Assembly: GCA_032622095.1 (NCBI GenBank)
Contig: CP136068.1
Coordinates: forward strand, 55,392,025-55,456,024
From: Siphonodentalium dalli
Taxonomy: Eukaryota; Mollusca; Scaphopoda; Gadilida; Siphonodentaliidae
Length of the DNA: 64,000 nt
Direction of reading: 5' to 3'
In this document: positions 21,873 through 34,260 of the stretch, piece after piece
Layout of the letters: each line of letters starts with the position of its first letter
Position numbering within the stretch: position 1 is the stretch's first letter
Program-made: the position numbers and the translations under genes
Notes under the pieces: model-generated
What the model was told of the DNA's origin: nothing
The model's database searches: none
The model's input: the letters and a program-made list of their open reading frames with translations, nothing else

Positions 21873-23580
21873 ATACGCGTAACCTTGTAAAGAGAGTTCT
21901 CGCGTCAGCAGATTTGGTATTGGTAATATACGGTTCCACCTCATATCTGCGTTTGAAAATGCGATACGTTCTTAGTTTATTACCACCGATTGATCTCGTA
22001 TCATCAAAAACGTCCTTCACAAAAAAGTTAATGTGATCTATTTTCAGCTTTTTTATCAGTTCTTGTTCTTGAATTCCACTGTCTTCGGCAATATCGATTC
22101 CAAGCTTCAGTAGTAATACATTCCACGATTCCGTGGATAATTTCGAATTAGTTGATTCAACGTAGGCCGCATAAACTAATGTATGACGCTTTGACTTAGA
22201 AATTTTATTCCTATATCTGAAACTCTTTAAAACCGCGTCATGAAATACGGGGAATCTACCCAGTTCTGCACGAGAAGCATGGTTCGACGCTTTTCTATTT
22301 ATACAAAGTACATTTTTGCAGAATTTCAATTGAACCTGCTCGCAAGGTAAAGAATCAGTATGCAGATTCGGCACATCTCCCAGCCATACTTCACAACCAT
22401 ACAACATTACTGGTTTTATTAGTTTATCAAACAACTTGCATTTTGTAGGGGTCGTTAGCTGAAGTCTTGATGGAATAGATTGTGTTACGAAAAACATTGA
22501 TTTTAATGCCTTTGCACTCAAATGCTCCTGCGATTTTAACGTTTTGCCAGTTGCACTGAATTTTAGACCCAAATACATATAATCCCCAACCATTTCCAGT
22601 GGCTTCGATCGAAATATGAATTTCGGTTCATATTTTGACTTGCGAGATCTAAAAACCATGCATTTTGTTTTATTTACATTAACAGTGAGACTATTATCTG
22701 TTGCATAATTTTCCAAGTTATTCAAGCATTTCTGTAAACCTTCTTTCGTTTCCGATATTATTACAAGGTCATCTGTGAATAAAAGATGACTGATCGGCCG
22801 ATTATTTAGAATAACGGGATTTACAAGTCGAGTCAAATGAATACCTTAGGTCATCAATATACATTTTAAACAGCGTGGGTGAAATTGAATAGCCTTGTCT
22901 TACTCCAATAGTTGATAGAAGTTGTGGTCCAAGGCCTGCCTCTGTTTTCACACTTATGTAGCTTGCTTGATACATTGAACGTATACACTGATTTATTTTA
23001 CCAGAAATTCCATAATCACGTATTTTGTGTAACATTAACGATCTATCTACTGAGTCGAACGCTTTTTTGAAATCAATGAATGCAGCATAAATGGGCTTAT
23101 TTTTCTGCTTGTATTTCTTCACAATGGTATTTAAAACAAATGCACTATCAATTGTACTACGATTCGTCCGAAAACCAAACTGATTGTCACTGATCAGATC
23201 ATTCTCCTCGAGGTGGTTATTTATCCTGGTGTTAATTATTTTGTTGAAAAGTTTACCTAGGTTATATATTTGTCAGAGCAATCGGGCGATAATTATTCGG
23301 ATCATGTCGATCTCCCTTTTTATAGAGCGTCTTTATGAGTGAAAAACTCCAATGTTTAGGGTAATGTCCGGAACATAACACTAGATTGAACAGTTTTGTT
23401 GTCTCATCTATTATCTCCGGTACTACTGATTTAAGAAATTCATTTGAAATATTTCCATTTTCAGAAGATTTCCTATTTTTCAAGAGCTTAAGGCATTTTA
23501 GTATTTCTTCCGATGTTATCTCTTCGTCGCTAATATTTTGATCTATATCTATGCGCGGCGTTCCCCGCACACGGTCATTT
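21873..23580 (-). pseudogene. LINE family A: reverse transcriptase region of ORF2
   Basis: The minus strand encodes an RT split over several frames. At 23262-23570 the fingers read SENGNISNEFLKSVVP and NNYRPIALTNI. At 22802-23122 come the palm motifs FIDFKKAFDSVD and GVRQGYSISPTLF. At 21873-22836 there is LLFTDDLVIIS, a YxDD-box variant with FTDD, then the thumb and the C-terminal domain with GGNKLRTYRIFKRRYEVEPY and FTRLRV. Frames change near 23130-23260 and near 22820. The product would copy the LINE RNA at a nicked target site. The frame is then broken by the 5.34 kb element at 21872. The type resembles the jockey/CR1/L2 group; I cannot place it more precisely. Confidence 0.88.
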
Positions 23581-23789
23581 TCGTCTCGTGGAATTATATC
23601 TTTACATAAAAGTTCTTTAAAAAAATCTACACATTCATCATTGCAGGGTGCAAATAATTCATTTCAACTTTTCGTGGTCTAAGACCATTAATTATACGCC
23701 AATATTCCGAAGGGTCACTTGTCTCAATATCATCCAGGTTTTCCGATATTTCCTGATAATACAATTTTGATTTCTTTTTTGTTTCTCTT

Positions 23790-25015
23790 TTATAAGTTTT
23801 TTTTAGCTGCGAAAAACTCATTTCGGAGATCTGCATTGCGAGGGTATCGCTTCATTTCTTTACTCGCGTGCTTCATATGTTTTTTCAATTCTTTGCATTT
23901 TGCATCAAACCATTTACGTTTCCTTTGCATTTGTTTATTTTTACTTTTAACAAATTGAGTTGCGGTGGCATTAACATAATTCACGATATTATCATAATCG
24001 CGCACAGCTTGTTCTATTCCGTTCTTATCGCGTGCGTATACGTTTGATCTAAATTTCAATAAGCGGTGTTGCATATCAGCATCTACCAGAGCCTGTTTTA
24101 CTTTAGCATCACTATCTCGAGACCATTTAGCCACACCGTGCGGTTTCGTATAATGATATTTAAATGCAGTTTTATTGACATCTTGTGACTTTATGTTCAT
24201 ATGTATTGCTAGTTGACAGTGATCTGAATATTCAGTAGGTTGTTTAACACAAAAGTAACTCACATCGGATAAATATCTGTCTGAAATAATCACGTAATCC
24301 ACTAAACTCGCACCATTATACTGAAAACTCGTATAATTTCCAAAAGAATCACCAGGTTTGCGACCATTCACTATTCTCATGGACGCCGATTTACAGAGTT
24401 TTAGCAAATTAAGTCCAAACGAATTTGTTTCTTTGTCTAAACTAGCCCTGTCTTTCGCACTATCTAAGACATAACTTTCAGATGATGTTGTGAACCTGTC
24501 CTCATCAAACGCGACATAATCCGGCCTTCCGCCTGTCCGTGCATTAAAGTCTCCACCCAGAATGATAAGCGATGTTGGGTCATATTTGCGGAGTTCTGTC
24601 TCGATATCTCTAAAGACGAAATCGTAACCATCTCTTGTTTTCCAATAAGTAGAATTTTGTGGGGGCAGATTAACAGAAACGAAAATGACATCAGACCTTT
24701 GACCAAATATTTCTCCGTTAAACTCTACCCATAACGCAATATCGTGAATGTTATGAACACGTGTAACAAACTTCGCATACTTTGATCTAAAATAAAATGC
24801 TATTCCACCTTTCTCGTTATCTTTTGTATTTCTGCTCAAATCAATACATTGATAGCCAGTTAAACTTATATTCCCGGGGTCTTGATGCCAAGTTTCTGAA
24901 ATAGTTATGAAATCATATCGATCTAATTGCCGTATGAAATCAGAATCGTTAAATTTTGTTAACAATGCCTTGTGCATTCAACGCGGTGTAACATACATTG
25001 TGTGTTAAAGAGTGA
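23790..25015 (-). pseudogene. LINE family A: endonuclease region of ORF2
   Basis: A 395-codon minus-strand frame (23790-24977) carries an exonuclease-endonuclease-phosphatase fold: ISETW (residues about 26-30), GGDFNARTG (141-149), VDYVI (226-230) and YSDHCQL (250-256). These are the catalytic Glu, Asp-Asn and Asp-His positions of LINE endonucleases. The usual N-terminal strand (NAQGIVNKI) lies in another frame at about 24950-25000, so the apparent Met is not the true start and a frameshift separates them. Downstream, a short frame 23627-23836 links to the RT. The enzyme would nick the target DNA for target-primed reverse transcription. Confidence 0.88.
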
Positions 25016-25394
25016 ATTGTTGATATGACATCATTTGACATATTTAAATTGGTATCATTCAATTGGACTAGGTCATCGGAGATAAAACACCCGCTTCGAT
25101 CTATTTACATGTGTATCGAGCATTTGATAAATCGATAGTGGTATATATTTCATCTTAGCATAGTTAAGCTTGATTGGGATTGAATAGATTTTTACATTAA
25201 ACATCAATATACAACAATAATAATACATGGCATACATGTAAGTAAGTATTGTGGTGCGAAAGCATTACATGCTATTCCCGAATCTTTTCATCAAGCTTTC
25301 GCTGAAATATGAAAATTGCTCTCTAAACATATGATTAATTTCATTCCTTAACGAATTTTTACGCATCTCACTATTTGGACCAGCAACATTTGGC
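25016..25394 (-). other. LINE family A inter-ORF region
   Basis: About 380 bp between the ORF1 stop (25395-25397) and the endonuclease frame. AT-rich, no frame of its own. Confidence 0.5.
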
Positions 25395-25766
25395 CTATAT
25401 ATGCTGGTAATTCAATGAATTTAGACGATGTCCATATCCATGTCTATATGATGACTGCTGTCTGTTAGAATATCCCCTCAATCTACTAACTCTCGGGCAC
25501 ACTACACTGATACTTGTCCAATCTCCTCCAAACATAATGTCACGACGAGCATATTTTATGCTCTTAGCCAGTACTTTCGTTCCAATAAAATTTGGGTGTC
25601 AATTATCACGATACACATTGTATCTGACCTCATTGTCTCGCGAGTTGACGAATGAAGGAGTATTGTCTATGAATGTGAAGCCATGTTCCAAACAGAATCC
25701 GTAATATTTTTCATTTGTTTTCTCAATCATCCTGTTATTCACATGAATCTTTGCAGCAAGTCACAG
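25395..25766 (-). pseudogene. LINE family A: ORF1 C-terminus, SGNH-esterase-like
   Basis: Minus strand, ending at a TAG (25395-25397). The frame reads KIHVNNRMIEKTNEKYYGF, CLEHGFTFIDNTPSFV, a stop at DN-stop-HPNFIG, then TKVLAKSIKYARRD. FIDN ... DxxHPNxxG...LA is the pattern of the C-terminal part of the SGNH/GDSL esterase domain found in ORF1 of CR1-like LINEs, where the His is catalytic. The Leu or Ile expected before HPN is replaced by a stop, so the copy is dead. The upstream half is displaced to beyond 27608 by an insertion. Confidence 0.65.
25737..25766 (+). repeat. 30 bp direct repeat, left copy
   Basis: ATTCACATGAATCTTTGCAG and the following ten bases recur exactly at 27579-27608. 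It is LINE ORF1 sequence duplicated around the inserted element. Confidence 0.9.
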
Positions 25767-27578
25767 TTTCGCATATATGTAGTAGTTCATATGCGAAATA
25801 TGTCAAGTGCCAACACAGTGAATGCTTATTCATGGTAGTCATGCAGGATGACTATGAGGTCCCTCATATGAAAACAATGCGTTCTTCTCTATGTGATTTT
25901 TCTGACGTTTTGTGGTTAAAATGCGGAATAGTCCGTGGGCCAAACAAGATATTTTTCGAGTTGGCTGCACCCCCCTCCTACAACAAAGGTTTCTATATAT
26001 CAAATTAAAGGTCATCATATGGCGCATCAGATTTTGCTTGTTGCTCGTTTCAGAAAGTGTCCCAAAATAGATTTTTTTTGGGCAAAACAACTATTTACCC
26101 CTAAAATAAAATGATTTTTTTTTCGAGTACAAGTGTCGGAGCATAAACCAAATATTGCGGTTATAAACTGCACAATATATCGTTTATATTAATCAGAAAT
26201 GATCATAAAATGGCACGAGATACATAACCAGACCAATTTATGAGCTAGTTAGAAAAAATTGCGATAAATATTTTGAAATGGCCAAAAATTACTTGGATTT
26301 TGAAAACAATTGCCACATATAAATGACTATAACTTGTGAACCACATGGGCTATTGATCCGCAACGTGGCTCAAAAATTGTCCCAATGACATATCAAAACG
26401 ATTTTAATAATGGAATGCCAAGATTATGGCTGTGAAAATGTGATATGAGCACAAACTTAACCCCACCCCCTAAAATATAACTTTTGCAGAAAAACGAATT
26501 ATGTAGTTTACACTTAGAATGCTGCTTGTCAAGTTGGTTTTAGAAGCATAAACTGAAAAAGTGTAGAGAGTGGTGAAGGGAATTATAATTAACGGTGTCT
26601 GAACGTGTCTGAAGTTTAAAATTGAAAAAAAATTGTGAAAAATTAGAATTTTTACTAATTTCAGTAAAATTTACAACATTGTGATTAAATTTTGATAGGC
26701 TATAGTATAGCATCACAAGAACACTGATCTAGAATTAGTAAGTTCATAAAACCTCATACGATCACCTTTCTGGCGACTATTTAGTATATTTTTCAATTTT
26801 TACTTGAATTTTTATGGAAAGATTATATATATATTTCAACTGAACACATATGGCTACAAAGGCTTATGAGTGAGACTTACGTTATACAGAACGGTATTTT
26901 CTTATTTGTGCCGCGCATGTCGGTACATTGATCACAACTGACAATAGATACGGCATTACAGCGCTCCATATTTGACAATAAGTTTAGGATGGCATCCGAA
27001 ACGGCCAACAAAATCGAAATTTCTCACACTTTCCGTCACAAACGTGACTGAGTTCGTTATCCGGGGACAAGGGAATTGTTAATTATTAGTTCAAGGACTA
27101 TAGATATAGATACTCATTTATTGGGGGAATACTTGATAAAAGTCAATGTATAGAAAGATTAAAACAATCATCACTAACATGTGCCGTTTGGATAAGTTTA
27201 GATAAGTAATATCAATTTATATAATTTTTCTGAAGGAAATTGTATGCCCAAATTACCAGCCTCAAATTTTAAGTTGCCTATATATGATGTAAACATGTGT
27301 TCAGGTGAAATGTTTTTTTTAACGAAATTAGTTGTTATACAGAGGATTTTTTGTCAATAAAGAAATGACTTTTGCAGTATATATTATTGTGTTGCCAAAC
27401 AGTTTTCAAGGCATGTTACTACTTCCTGTTCTATAATTTTAGCATATATAGTCCTTAAATGTTCTCTCACTCTGCTCATCCTATGAGTCGTCAAAATTTA
27501 CACGATTTCGGTTATTGTAGACATTCTCACATACATCGTTACATCGTTAGTCTGCGGTGAAACAAGATCATTTGTTAG
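25767..27578 (+). mobile_element. 1.8 kb element X, copy 1, inserted in LINE A ORF1
   Basis: Bounded by an exact 30 bp direct repeat. The left terminus carries a hairpin (TTTCGCATAT ... ATATGCGAAA, 25767-25798) directly at the junction. From about 25925 to 27085, and again around 27460-27560, it matches the reverse complement of 34245-32900, so it is a repeat family with two copies here. No protein frame survives in both copies in a convincing way. There are no terminal inverted repeats and no poly-A at either junction. Element class is unknown; a 30 bp duplication is longer than DNA transposons make and long for a LINE. Confidence 0.65.
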
Positions 27579-27608
27579 ATTCACATGAATCTTTGCAGCA
27601 AGTCACAG
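27579..27608 (+). repeat. 30 bp direct repeat, right copy
   Basis: Exact copy of 25737-25766. Confidence 0.9.
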
Positions 27609-27660
27609 TAGATCGGGAGGAGGTATAATCCGTCTGGTTTGTAGGACTCAATCAAAGAGC
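27609..27660 (-). pseudogene. LINE family A: displaced ORF1 segment
   Basis: Read on the minus strand and joined to the frame across the duplicated 30 bp, the sequence gives RRIIPPPDLL, then a stop, then LAAKIHVNN. A short hydrophobic run with PPPD ahead of the VNN...FIDN block is what SGNH-type LINE ORF1 proteins show. The resemblance is short and I lose it upstream of about 27660. Confidence 0.4.
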
Positions 27661-28920
27661 GACTAGCCATGGCTGTCAGTACATGGTACACTAGGATGGG
27701 GAGTTAGTATGATGTGCCAATCACTGATATAGTTCGCACGAAGATGTGTTAATGTGATTTCTTAAGGAGTCTGTGTCTGCTGGTGGTAGAAGATTTGTTC
27801 CAGTGTTCGGTTACACAACATAAGAACGTGTGCGTTAATTTGTCGAATTGACGACATTATGGCTCACCATAATATAGCCCACATGCAAGCTCTTGGCAGG
27901 ATATATAGTGTCATCGTCAACATTAATAGATTGCACAAATTGAATCAAAAGTCGCATCACATTTTACTGCTTTTATCTATTTATCTGCATGTTATAGCTA
28001 GGTGTTTGTTAATGTCGTAGCCTGTCAACGCGTGAATTAGAGGCAATGTTTCACACACCTCTTTGACAATACTGTCCGCTGTCTCGTTCACAGAAAAGAC
28101 ACATGACCTATTTTTGGTTTCAGTATCCTAGCTCCTAGTATTTAGTATCTAGTATTTCGACATGTACGTCAGGCGACATGTACGTCAGGCGAATAAAAAC
28201 AATAACTATAGCTTCCGACCGAGTTGTGCTGCATTGGTTGCATGTAACAGCATACCTTTATGAGGGGGACCACCCCCTTTTCGTACGCCGGATTCCTGGG
28301 TCAATATAGAGTATTCCGGATGCCGAGTGTCAGTACGCCGGATGCCGAAACCTGTATATTTCGTATTCCGGATGCCGAAATTACAATGGCAGATATTATT
28401 TAGTACTGTTTTTTTTATTGCATTCAACTATGGTTGTCACATATTTAATTTTATTTTCCTACCCGTTGAAAGACGGCATTTCACAATAGTCCCGCGTCAA
28501 TAGAAACAATGACAACAATAGTGTAGATGGTGAACGCAAAATGTATAGTATGAGAGATAACTCGATCGCTTTTGAGACTTCGACTTGTGACCTTGAAAAT
28601 CTAACTTATAGTAAACATGGCGCTCAAATTTGAGGCATCTAGTCCAGGAGATATTGGTCTACCTCTGCTCCACCAGGACTCAACTTCATCCCACTAATTT
28701 TCTTTCTTAATGTCTCCTCTAATTTGTTTCGGTTAACCAGAAAAAAAGTGGCCGCAGAGACTTCAGACAAGATGGCGTCCATCATGACCTCCGTTTTTTG
28801 TATATGCACCAGGTCTCTTTGATCGCCGTTATAGTGAAAATGATATCACATGCGGTCTTGTTTTCCGCTCGATTCGTTATGCTAATATACAACCCTTGCC
28901 AAAAATCCGATACCAGAATC
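27661..28920. other. Unassigned sequence with small repeats
   Basis: No gene recognised. Around 28125-28195 there are short direct repeats (TCGACATGTACG-type words, GACATGTACGTCAGGCGA twice), and at 28285-28385 the word CCGGATGCCGA recurs three times. Confidence 0.45.
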
Positions 28921-28924
28921 CAAT

Positions 28925-29955
28925 ATGGCGGCAAAGATGGCCAAAAATGGTGGCCGAAATTTGAAAACAAGCTCACATTCCTTTACTTTCTTACGATGGG
29001 CCTTATTGTTACGCGATTTGTGCCCACAATTACATGTTCATATGGAAAATGTATATGAAGTACTCAAATGAGTTTGGCAAATTCTCACAGTCAAGATGGC
29101 GACCAAACTGGTGGCCAGAAATGGAAAAGAAGTCGATATTATCACATATATACTAATTTCAACTTTTTGTCATTATTTCGATGGACAAAACGGTACACAA
29201 TATAAGCCATCTCATAAGTCGTAGCCTTCTGGTAGAATGGAAACCCACAATTAATCATCGTGATGTGGCATTTCAAAATCCATCATCCACTATAAGCACC
29301 CATAATGGCAGTAACCGTAGATAGGTTCGCCGAATAGTCATAGTTTGACTTCCAAGAATCAAAACAACAGTACCTGAGTTCATTCTGATTTGCCACATTC
29401 ATCATTATCTGGACCAGTTTCCGTCTCTTCGTCAGATTAATCTATCTCTCACACCAACACAGTTTTCTAAACTTCTTTGCGGAAGGGTCCCACTAATCCG
29501 GTTGTTCAAACAATGTATATGCCGGTGGTGGCCTCTATCTGCGTATTTTCAGCTTTGGTGACCTATTGGGGATAACAACATGTACACCTGGTGATCTTCC
29601 CAAACATCCACTTCTCAATATATGGTTCATCAATTCACATACTCATCTAATTCACTGACGTACCCGGAAAACTTCTGTATATGGCTTCGAATGTTGAAAG
29701 CCTGACATTTGATGGATGCCTTTCTGCTAAAGCGCAGAAGACCATAATGCATAATATACCCACATTTCTTGACCGCCTACGTGTACTTGACTGTGAGTAT
29801 CAATTGCCAACCTCAAATGAATACATACTTCATATCAATATTCCATATCAACATGTAATGGTGGGTAGAAATCGCGAAACAATAACGCCCATCGTAAGAA
29901 AGTAAATGAATGTAGGCATGTTTTCAAATTTTGGTCGCCATTTTTGCCGCCATCT
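28925..29955. repeat. Inverted repeat, about 175 bp arms
   Basis: 28925-29100 (TTTACTTTCTTACGATGGG, TCACAGTCAAG) recurs in reverse complement at 29783-29955 with scattered substitutions and small indels; spacer about 680 bp. Outer edges carry atggcggcaaa/gccgccat words. The short plus frame at 29681-29905 lies within the right arm and is not a gene. Confidence 0.75.
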
Positions 29956-29957
29956 TC

Positions 29958-32345
29958 TATTTGGAAAACATTATCTTGTATGAGATGTAAGGTAATTACT
30001 TCACCTCAGACTGATGATCTTGACAAGGCTAACATATTAAACCAGAGCTTCATTTCTAACTCATCAATAAACGACTCAAACCACAGTTTACCTGTGTTCA
30101 ATTCTCGTTGTAACAACACGATGGAGGACTTTGAGTTCACCGAAGATGAAATAATTTTGGCAATTAAATCACTTAAATTAAACAAAGCCCATGGCTACGA
30201 TGGAATTAGTGCAAAAATGCTCCTAGCTACCGCCGAATCAATTGCTCGTCCATTAGTTTTAATCTTCAGAAAATCCCTTGATAGCATGACATTTCCATCT
30301 GTATGGAAAAAGGCTAATGTTGTACCCATCTTTAAAAAAGACGACCCCGCTGATAGCAAGAACTATCGTCCTATTTCCCTTCTACCCTGCTTGGGAAAAA
30401 TATTTGAGAAAGTTGTATTAAAACAATCAGGGATTTCTTTAAAAAAAACGAACTACTATTCTTACGTCAATCGGGTTTCATGCCAGGGCAAAGCACTTCT
30501 CATCAACTCATAGATCTATACAATCACCTGTGTCAATCTCTCGACAATGGACTGTATACATGTTCTATTTTTTGTGATATATCAAAGGCATTCGAGAGAG
30601 TTTGGCACAGGGGACTAATACATAAACTTTCAAGTTATGGAGTTCGTGGTAAATCTTTGAAATGGCTAGGAGACTATTTAAATAACCGACAGCAGCGCGT
30701 ATTAGTTAACAACAGCTTTTCTAGCTATGAGATCATCCCAGCGGGCGTGCCACAAGGCTAAATCCTAGGCCCTTTTCTATTTTTGGTTTACATCAATGAT
30801 TTAGCAGACAACATCTGTTCTGTTACGAGAATGTACGCTGACGACACTTGCATTACTAACGAGCACCACGACCTAAATGAATTGGCGCAAACCATGAACA
30901 AGGATCTTGAAAACATATCAAGATGGTCAAACAATTGGCTAGTCAATTTTAATCCCTCAAAAACGATGGGCATGTCGTACTCTATGACTGGCACATCCGG
31001 CGATACTCCTAATTTAACCTTTAATAATGATACTATATCCTTTGTTGAGACACATAAACACCTCGGTCTTGAACTTCAATCAAATATGTCATGGAACAAT
31101 CATATCAATGCAACTATTAAAAGAATAGCCTCGCGTTTATCACAACTAAGAAGATTTAAATACCAGCTCGATAGGAAGACCCTAGAAAACATATATAACA
31201 CGTATATTTTACCATTATACGATTATGCCGATGTAGTATGGGCAAATGCACCTAAATATCAAATGGATAAACTTGAACGGTTACACATTGGTGCAGCCAG
31301 AATAGTCAGTGGACTCACACGATCAGTCTCTGATATAAACACAATGAAAGAAGTAGGCTGGGCCCCACTGAGGAGGAGGCGTGAATTACACAAATTACAA
31401 ACTATGTACATTATCAATCGGAATGCCCCTATTTATCTCACAAACATATTACCACCCAGAATAGCTGACATATCAGAGTATGAATTCAGATATCCCGAAA
31501 ATTTTTACACATATTTCAGTAACACTGAGAATTACAAAAAGTCATTTTTCCCTTCAACCATAAAAGCGTGGAATGACATCCCGTCCGTAATAACAGATGC
31601 CCCCACAATTTCAGATTTCAAAACGTATCTTAGAATAATTGACCCCGTCACTAGACCCCCGAGGTATTTCTACACGGGACGCAGGCAATGTAACGTACTT
31701 CACGCAAAATTACGGAACTATTGCAGTGATCTAAAGTCTGATAAATTCCAAAACTACATATCTGACAGCCCACGTTGCGCATGTGGCAACCAATGCGAAG
31801 ATGCATATCATTACCTTTTCATGTGTTCCCTGTACCAATCAGAACGAATAGAAATGTATCATTCGCTACACAGAGAAGGACTCAAATTAACACATATGAA
31901 TGATTTACTTTCTGGCATCCAAAACATAGATATAAAACAAAATGTGAAATTGTTCAAAATAGTACAACATTTTATTACGGAAACTAAACGTTTCTGACAA
32001 ATGATATTAACTTAATTAATAAGTAGGACATAAATATGTTTATTGTTGTTTATTGCTTTTTTCGACCTGGTACTTGCTCGGCCATAACAATGTTTTAAAT
32101 AAACACAATCGACGTTGGCACCCCCACCACCTTACATCATCCTTTCCTAACGATTCGCAAGATCATCATTCACCAGTCACCATTCTCTCACATTCCACAC
32201 AGCTGTAAATAAGTTACTTATTGTGCCACTTTGTCAATTATGTAATTTTGTAACAATGTATACTGGAGAGGGGCTCATTAAATTATGTAACTTGGGCCCC
32301 AATCCACTTTGTATTATTACAAATAAAATATGTTTAAAGTATAAA
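29958..32345 (+). pseudogene. LINE family B: reverse transcriptase, C-terminal domain and 3' UTR
   Basis: Starts abruptly at WKTLSCM at the edge of the inverted repeat, so endonuclease and ORF1 are missing (5' truncation). The RT fingers run from 29958 to 30425 (SLKLNKAHGYDGIS, NYRPISLLPCLGKIFEKVV). A frameshift in the A-rich stretch near 30425-30445 moves to the next frame: RQSGFMPGQSTSHQL, FCDISKAFERVWH and IPAGVPQG. A TAA at 30760-30762 replaces the usual Ser before ILGPFLF, a single-base nonsense change. The third part has MYADDTC (catalytic YADD), the thumb, and a C-terminal CxC...H-x4-C module (PRCACGNQCEDAYHYLFMC), ending at about 31997. The 3' UTR ends with AATAAA at 32322-32327. Jockey/CR1-like type. 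Confidence 0.88.
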
Positions 32346-32895
32346 GTATGACCGTCGGGTTCATAGAATAGATCAACACCATGCTACTATTGTTATCTTC
32401 GTATTGTTAAGAAATTCATATGCTGACCCAGAATATATACCCACAAGCTGGGCAGAAACATAACAGCTAAATAGAGTAAAACGAAATCCTAAAAGTCCTG
32501 AAGTACTGAACATTTTAACATGTATCGGAGTGCCCCGGATGGCCCGGTCCGCCCCCAGCGCTAATGTATAATCAAGCCATGTGAGTTCCGCTTTTCTCCG
32601 TCAAGGTTGAAAATAGGTCCGGCTAAAATGACCCCGCGCCAGAAGTACCGATAGAGAAAGCAAAGTTATCGTGCATGAGATATATGGGTGCATGGGATTA
32701 TATGGGATTGGTTTTCCATGACGGCCATCAGTGGTCGCTGCGTGAGGGGGCCGGAAGTCCTACACATCAACAACGCATTGATGGCACTTCATCCCTATCC
32801 AAATGCAGTTAAGACACCACTGTGATCTGCAATTGGCTACAATGATTCATGCGAATTGTTCTTATTTGGCCGGCGACATGTCATGATGTACTGGT
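32346..32895. other. Unassigned spacer
   Basis: About 550 bp between LINE B and element X copy 2, with no recognised feature. Confidence 0.4.
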
Positions 32896-32899
32896 GTAT

Positions 32900-34260
32900 G
32901 AAATGTGAGGATATCTGCATGGAATAACCGAAGTAGTGCCAATTTTGACATAACTGGTTACCCTGAGGATGAGCAGAGTTATTGGGCATTTCCGTCAATC
33001 AATTACTCATCAAAATAAATGAGTTGAGACAAGATATTAGAGTTCTTTAGTTTGTTGGGGAGCACCAGCGACTGCATTTCTTAATGAAAAATTCCCTTAT
33101 CCCCATATGACGAACCCAGTTAAATTTGATTCGGTAAGTTTGAAAATCTTCTATGTTGGTGGCTGTTTTGGACGCCATCTTAAAATAATTATCAAATATG
33201 AAGTGTCCGACGCTGAAAATATCGTCATGTGTGTCTATGTCACAAAATGCACCATAAAATAAGAAAATACCTCCCTGTAAACCGTGAGTCTCACTCATCA
33301 GCCTTTGGTAGCCATATGTGACCAGTTGAAATATATATATAATCGCTTTGTACAAACATTCAAATACAAATTGAAAAGATATGAAATAGTTGACAAAAAA
33401 GTGATGATGTGAGGTTTTATGAATTTTCAAATGCTGGACCAGTATCCTCGTGTGATTTTTCCATACCCCAATCAAAATTTTATCACAATGTTGTAATTTA
33501 TTTAGAAATTAGTAAAAATTACCATTTTTCACCATTTCCCCCCAAATTTTCATCTTAGAACACGTTCGAACAAGGTTGTTTATAATTCCCCTTCATCAAT
33601 CTCCACACTGTTTCATTTCATGCCCATAAAACCTTCTTTGCATGCGGTATTCTAAGTGTACACTGTACAATTCATTTTTCTGAGAAAATTATATTTTAGG
33701 GGGTGGGGTTAAGTTTATGACAACAGCGCATTTTCACAGAAACATAATTGGCATTCCATCATCCAAATTGTTTTGCTAGGTCTTTGGAGCAATTTTTTAG
33801 ATATGTTGCGCGTCAATAGCGCCCATGTGTCTTACAAGTTATAGCCAATTATATGTGACACTATTTTTCAAAATCCAAGCAATTTTTCGCAATTTCAAAA
33901 TATTTATCGCAATTTTTTCGAACTAGCTTATACATCGGTCCAGTGTTGTATCTCATCTTGTTTTATGGTGATCTATAATTAATATAAACGATGACTTGTT
34001 CACTTTATAACCGCAATCATATTTTTATACGCTGACACTTGTACTCGATGAAATTTTTAGTTTAGGAGTAGGAGTTGTCTTCCCCGAACAGTCTATTTTG
34101 GGACACATTCTGAACCGGGCAACAAGCAAAATCGGATGCGTCATATAATGACCTTTAATTTGATATATAAAAACCTTTGTTGGAGGGGGGGGGGTGCAGC
34201 CAACTTCTAAACTGGAGGCTTTCTGAGAATTGACCCACGGACTAGAATAAATAATTCTGA
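32900..34260 (-). mobile_element. Element X, copy 2 (inverted, internally deleted)
   Basis: Reading the minus strand, this matches 25925-27560 of copy 1: shared words include GGTTGGCTGCACCCCCC-type, TCAAATTAAAGGTCAT, GTCCCAAAATAGA, TTAACCCCACCCCCTAAAAT, GCTGATGAGTGAGAC-like, and at the far end CTCTGCTCATCCT followed by CTTCGGTTAT. Relative to copy 1 it lacks about 350 bp near copy 1 positions 27110-27460. The 142-codon minus frame at 33047-33475 lies in it; the matching stretch of copy 1 is stop-interrupted, so I do not call it a gene. Boundaries are approximate. Confidence 0.65.

Noticed and set aside
33047-33475. 142-codon membrane-like protein
   Set aside because: Lies in element X copy 2; the matching stretch of copy 1 is full of stops and the hydrophobicity reflects T-rich DNA.
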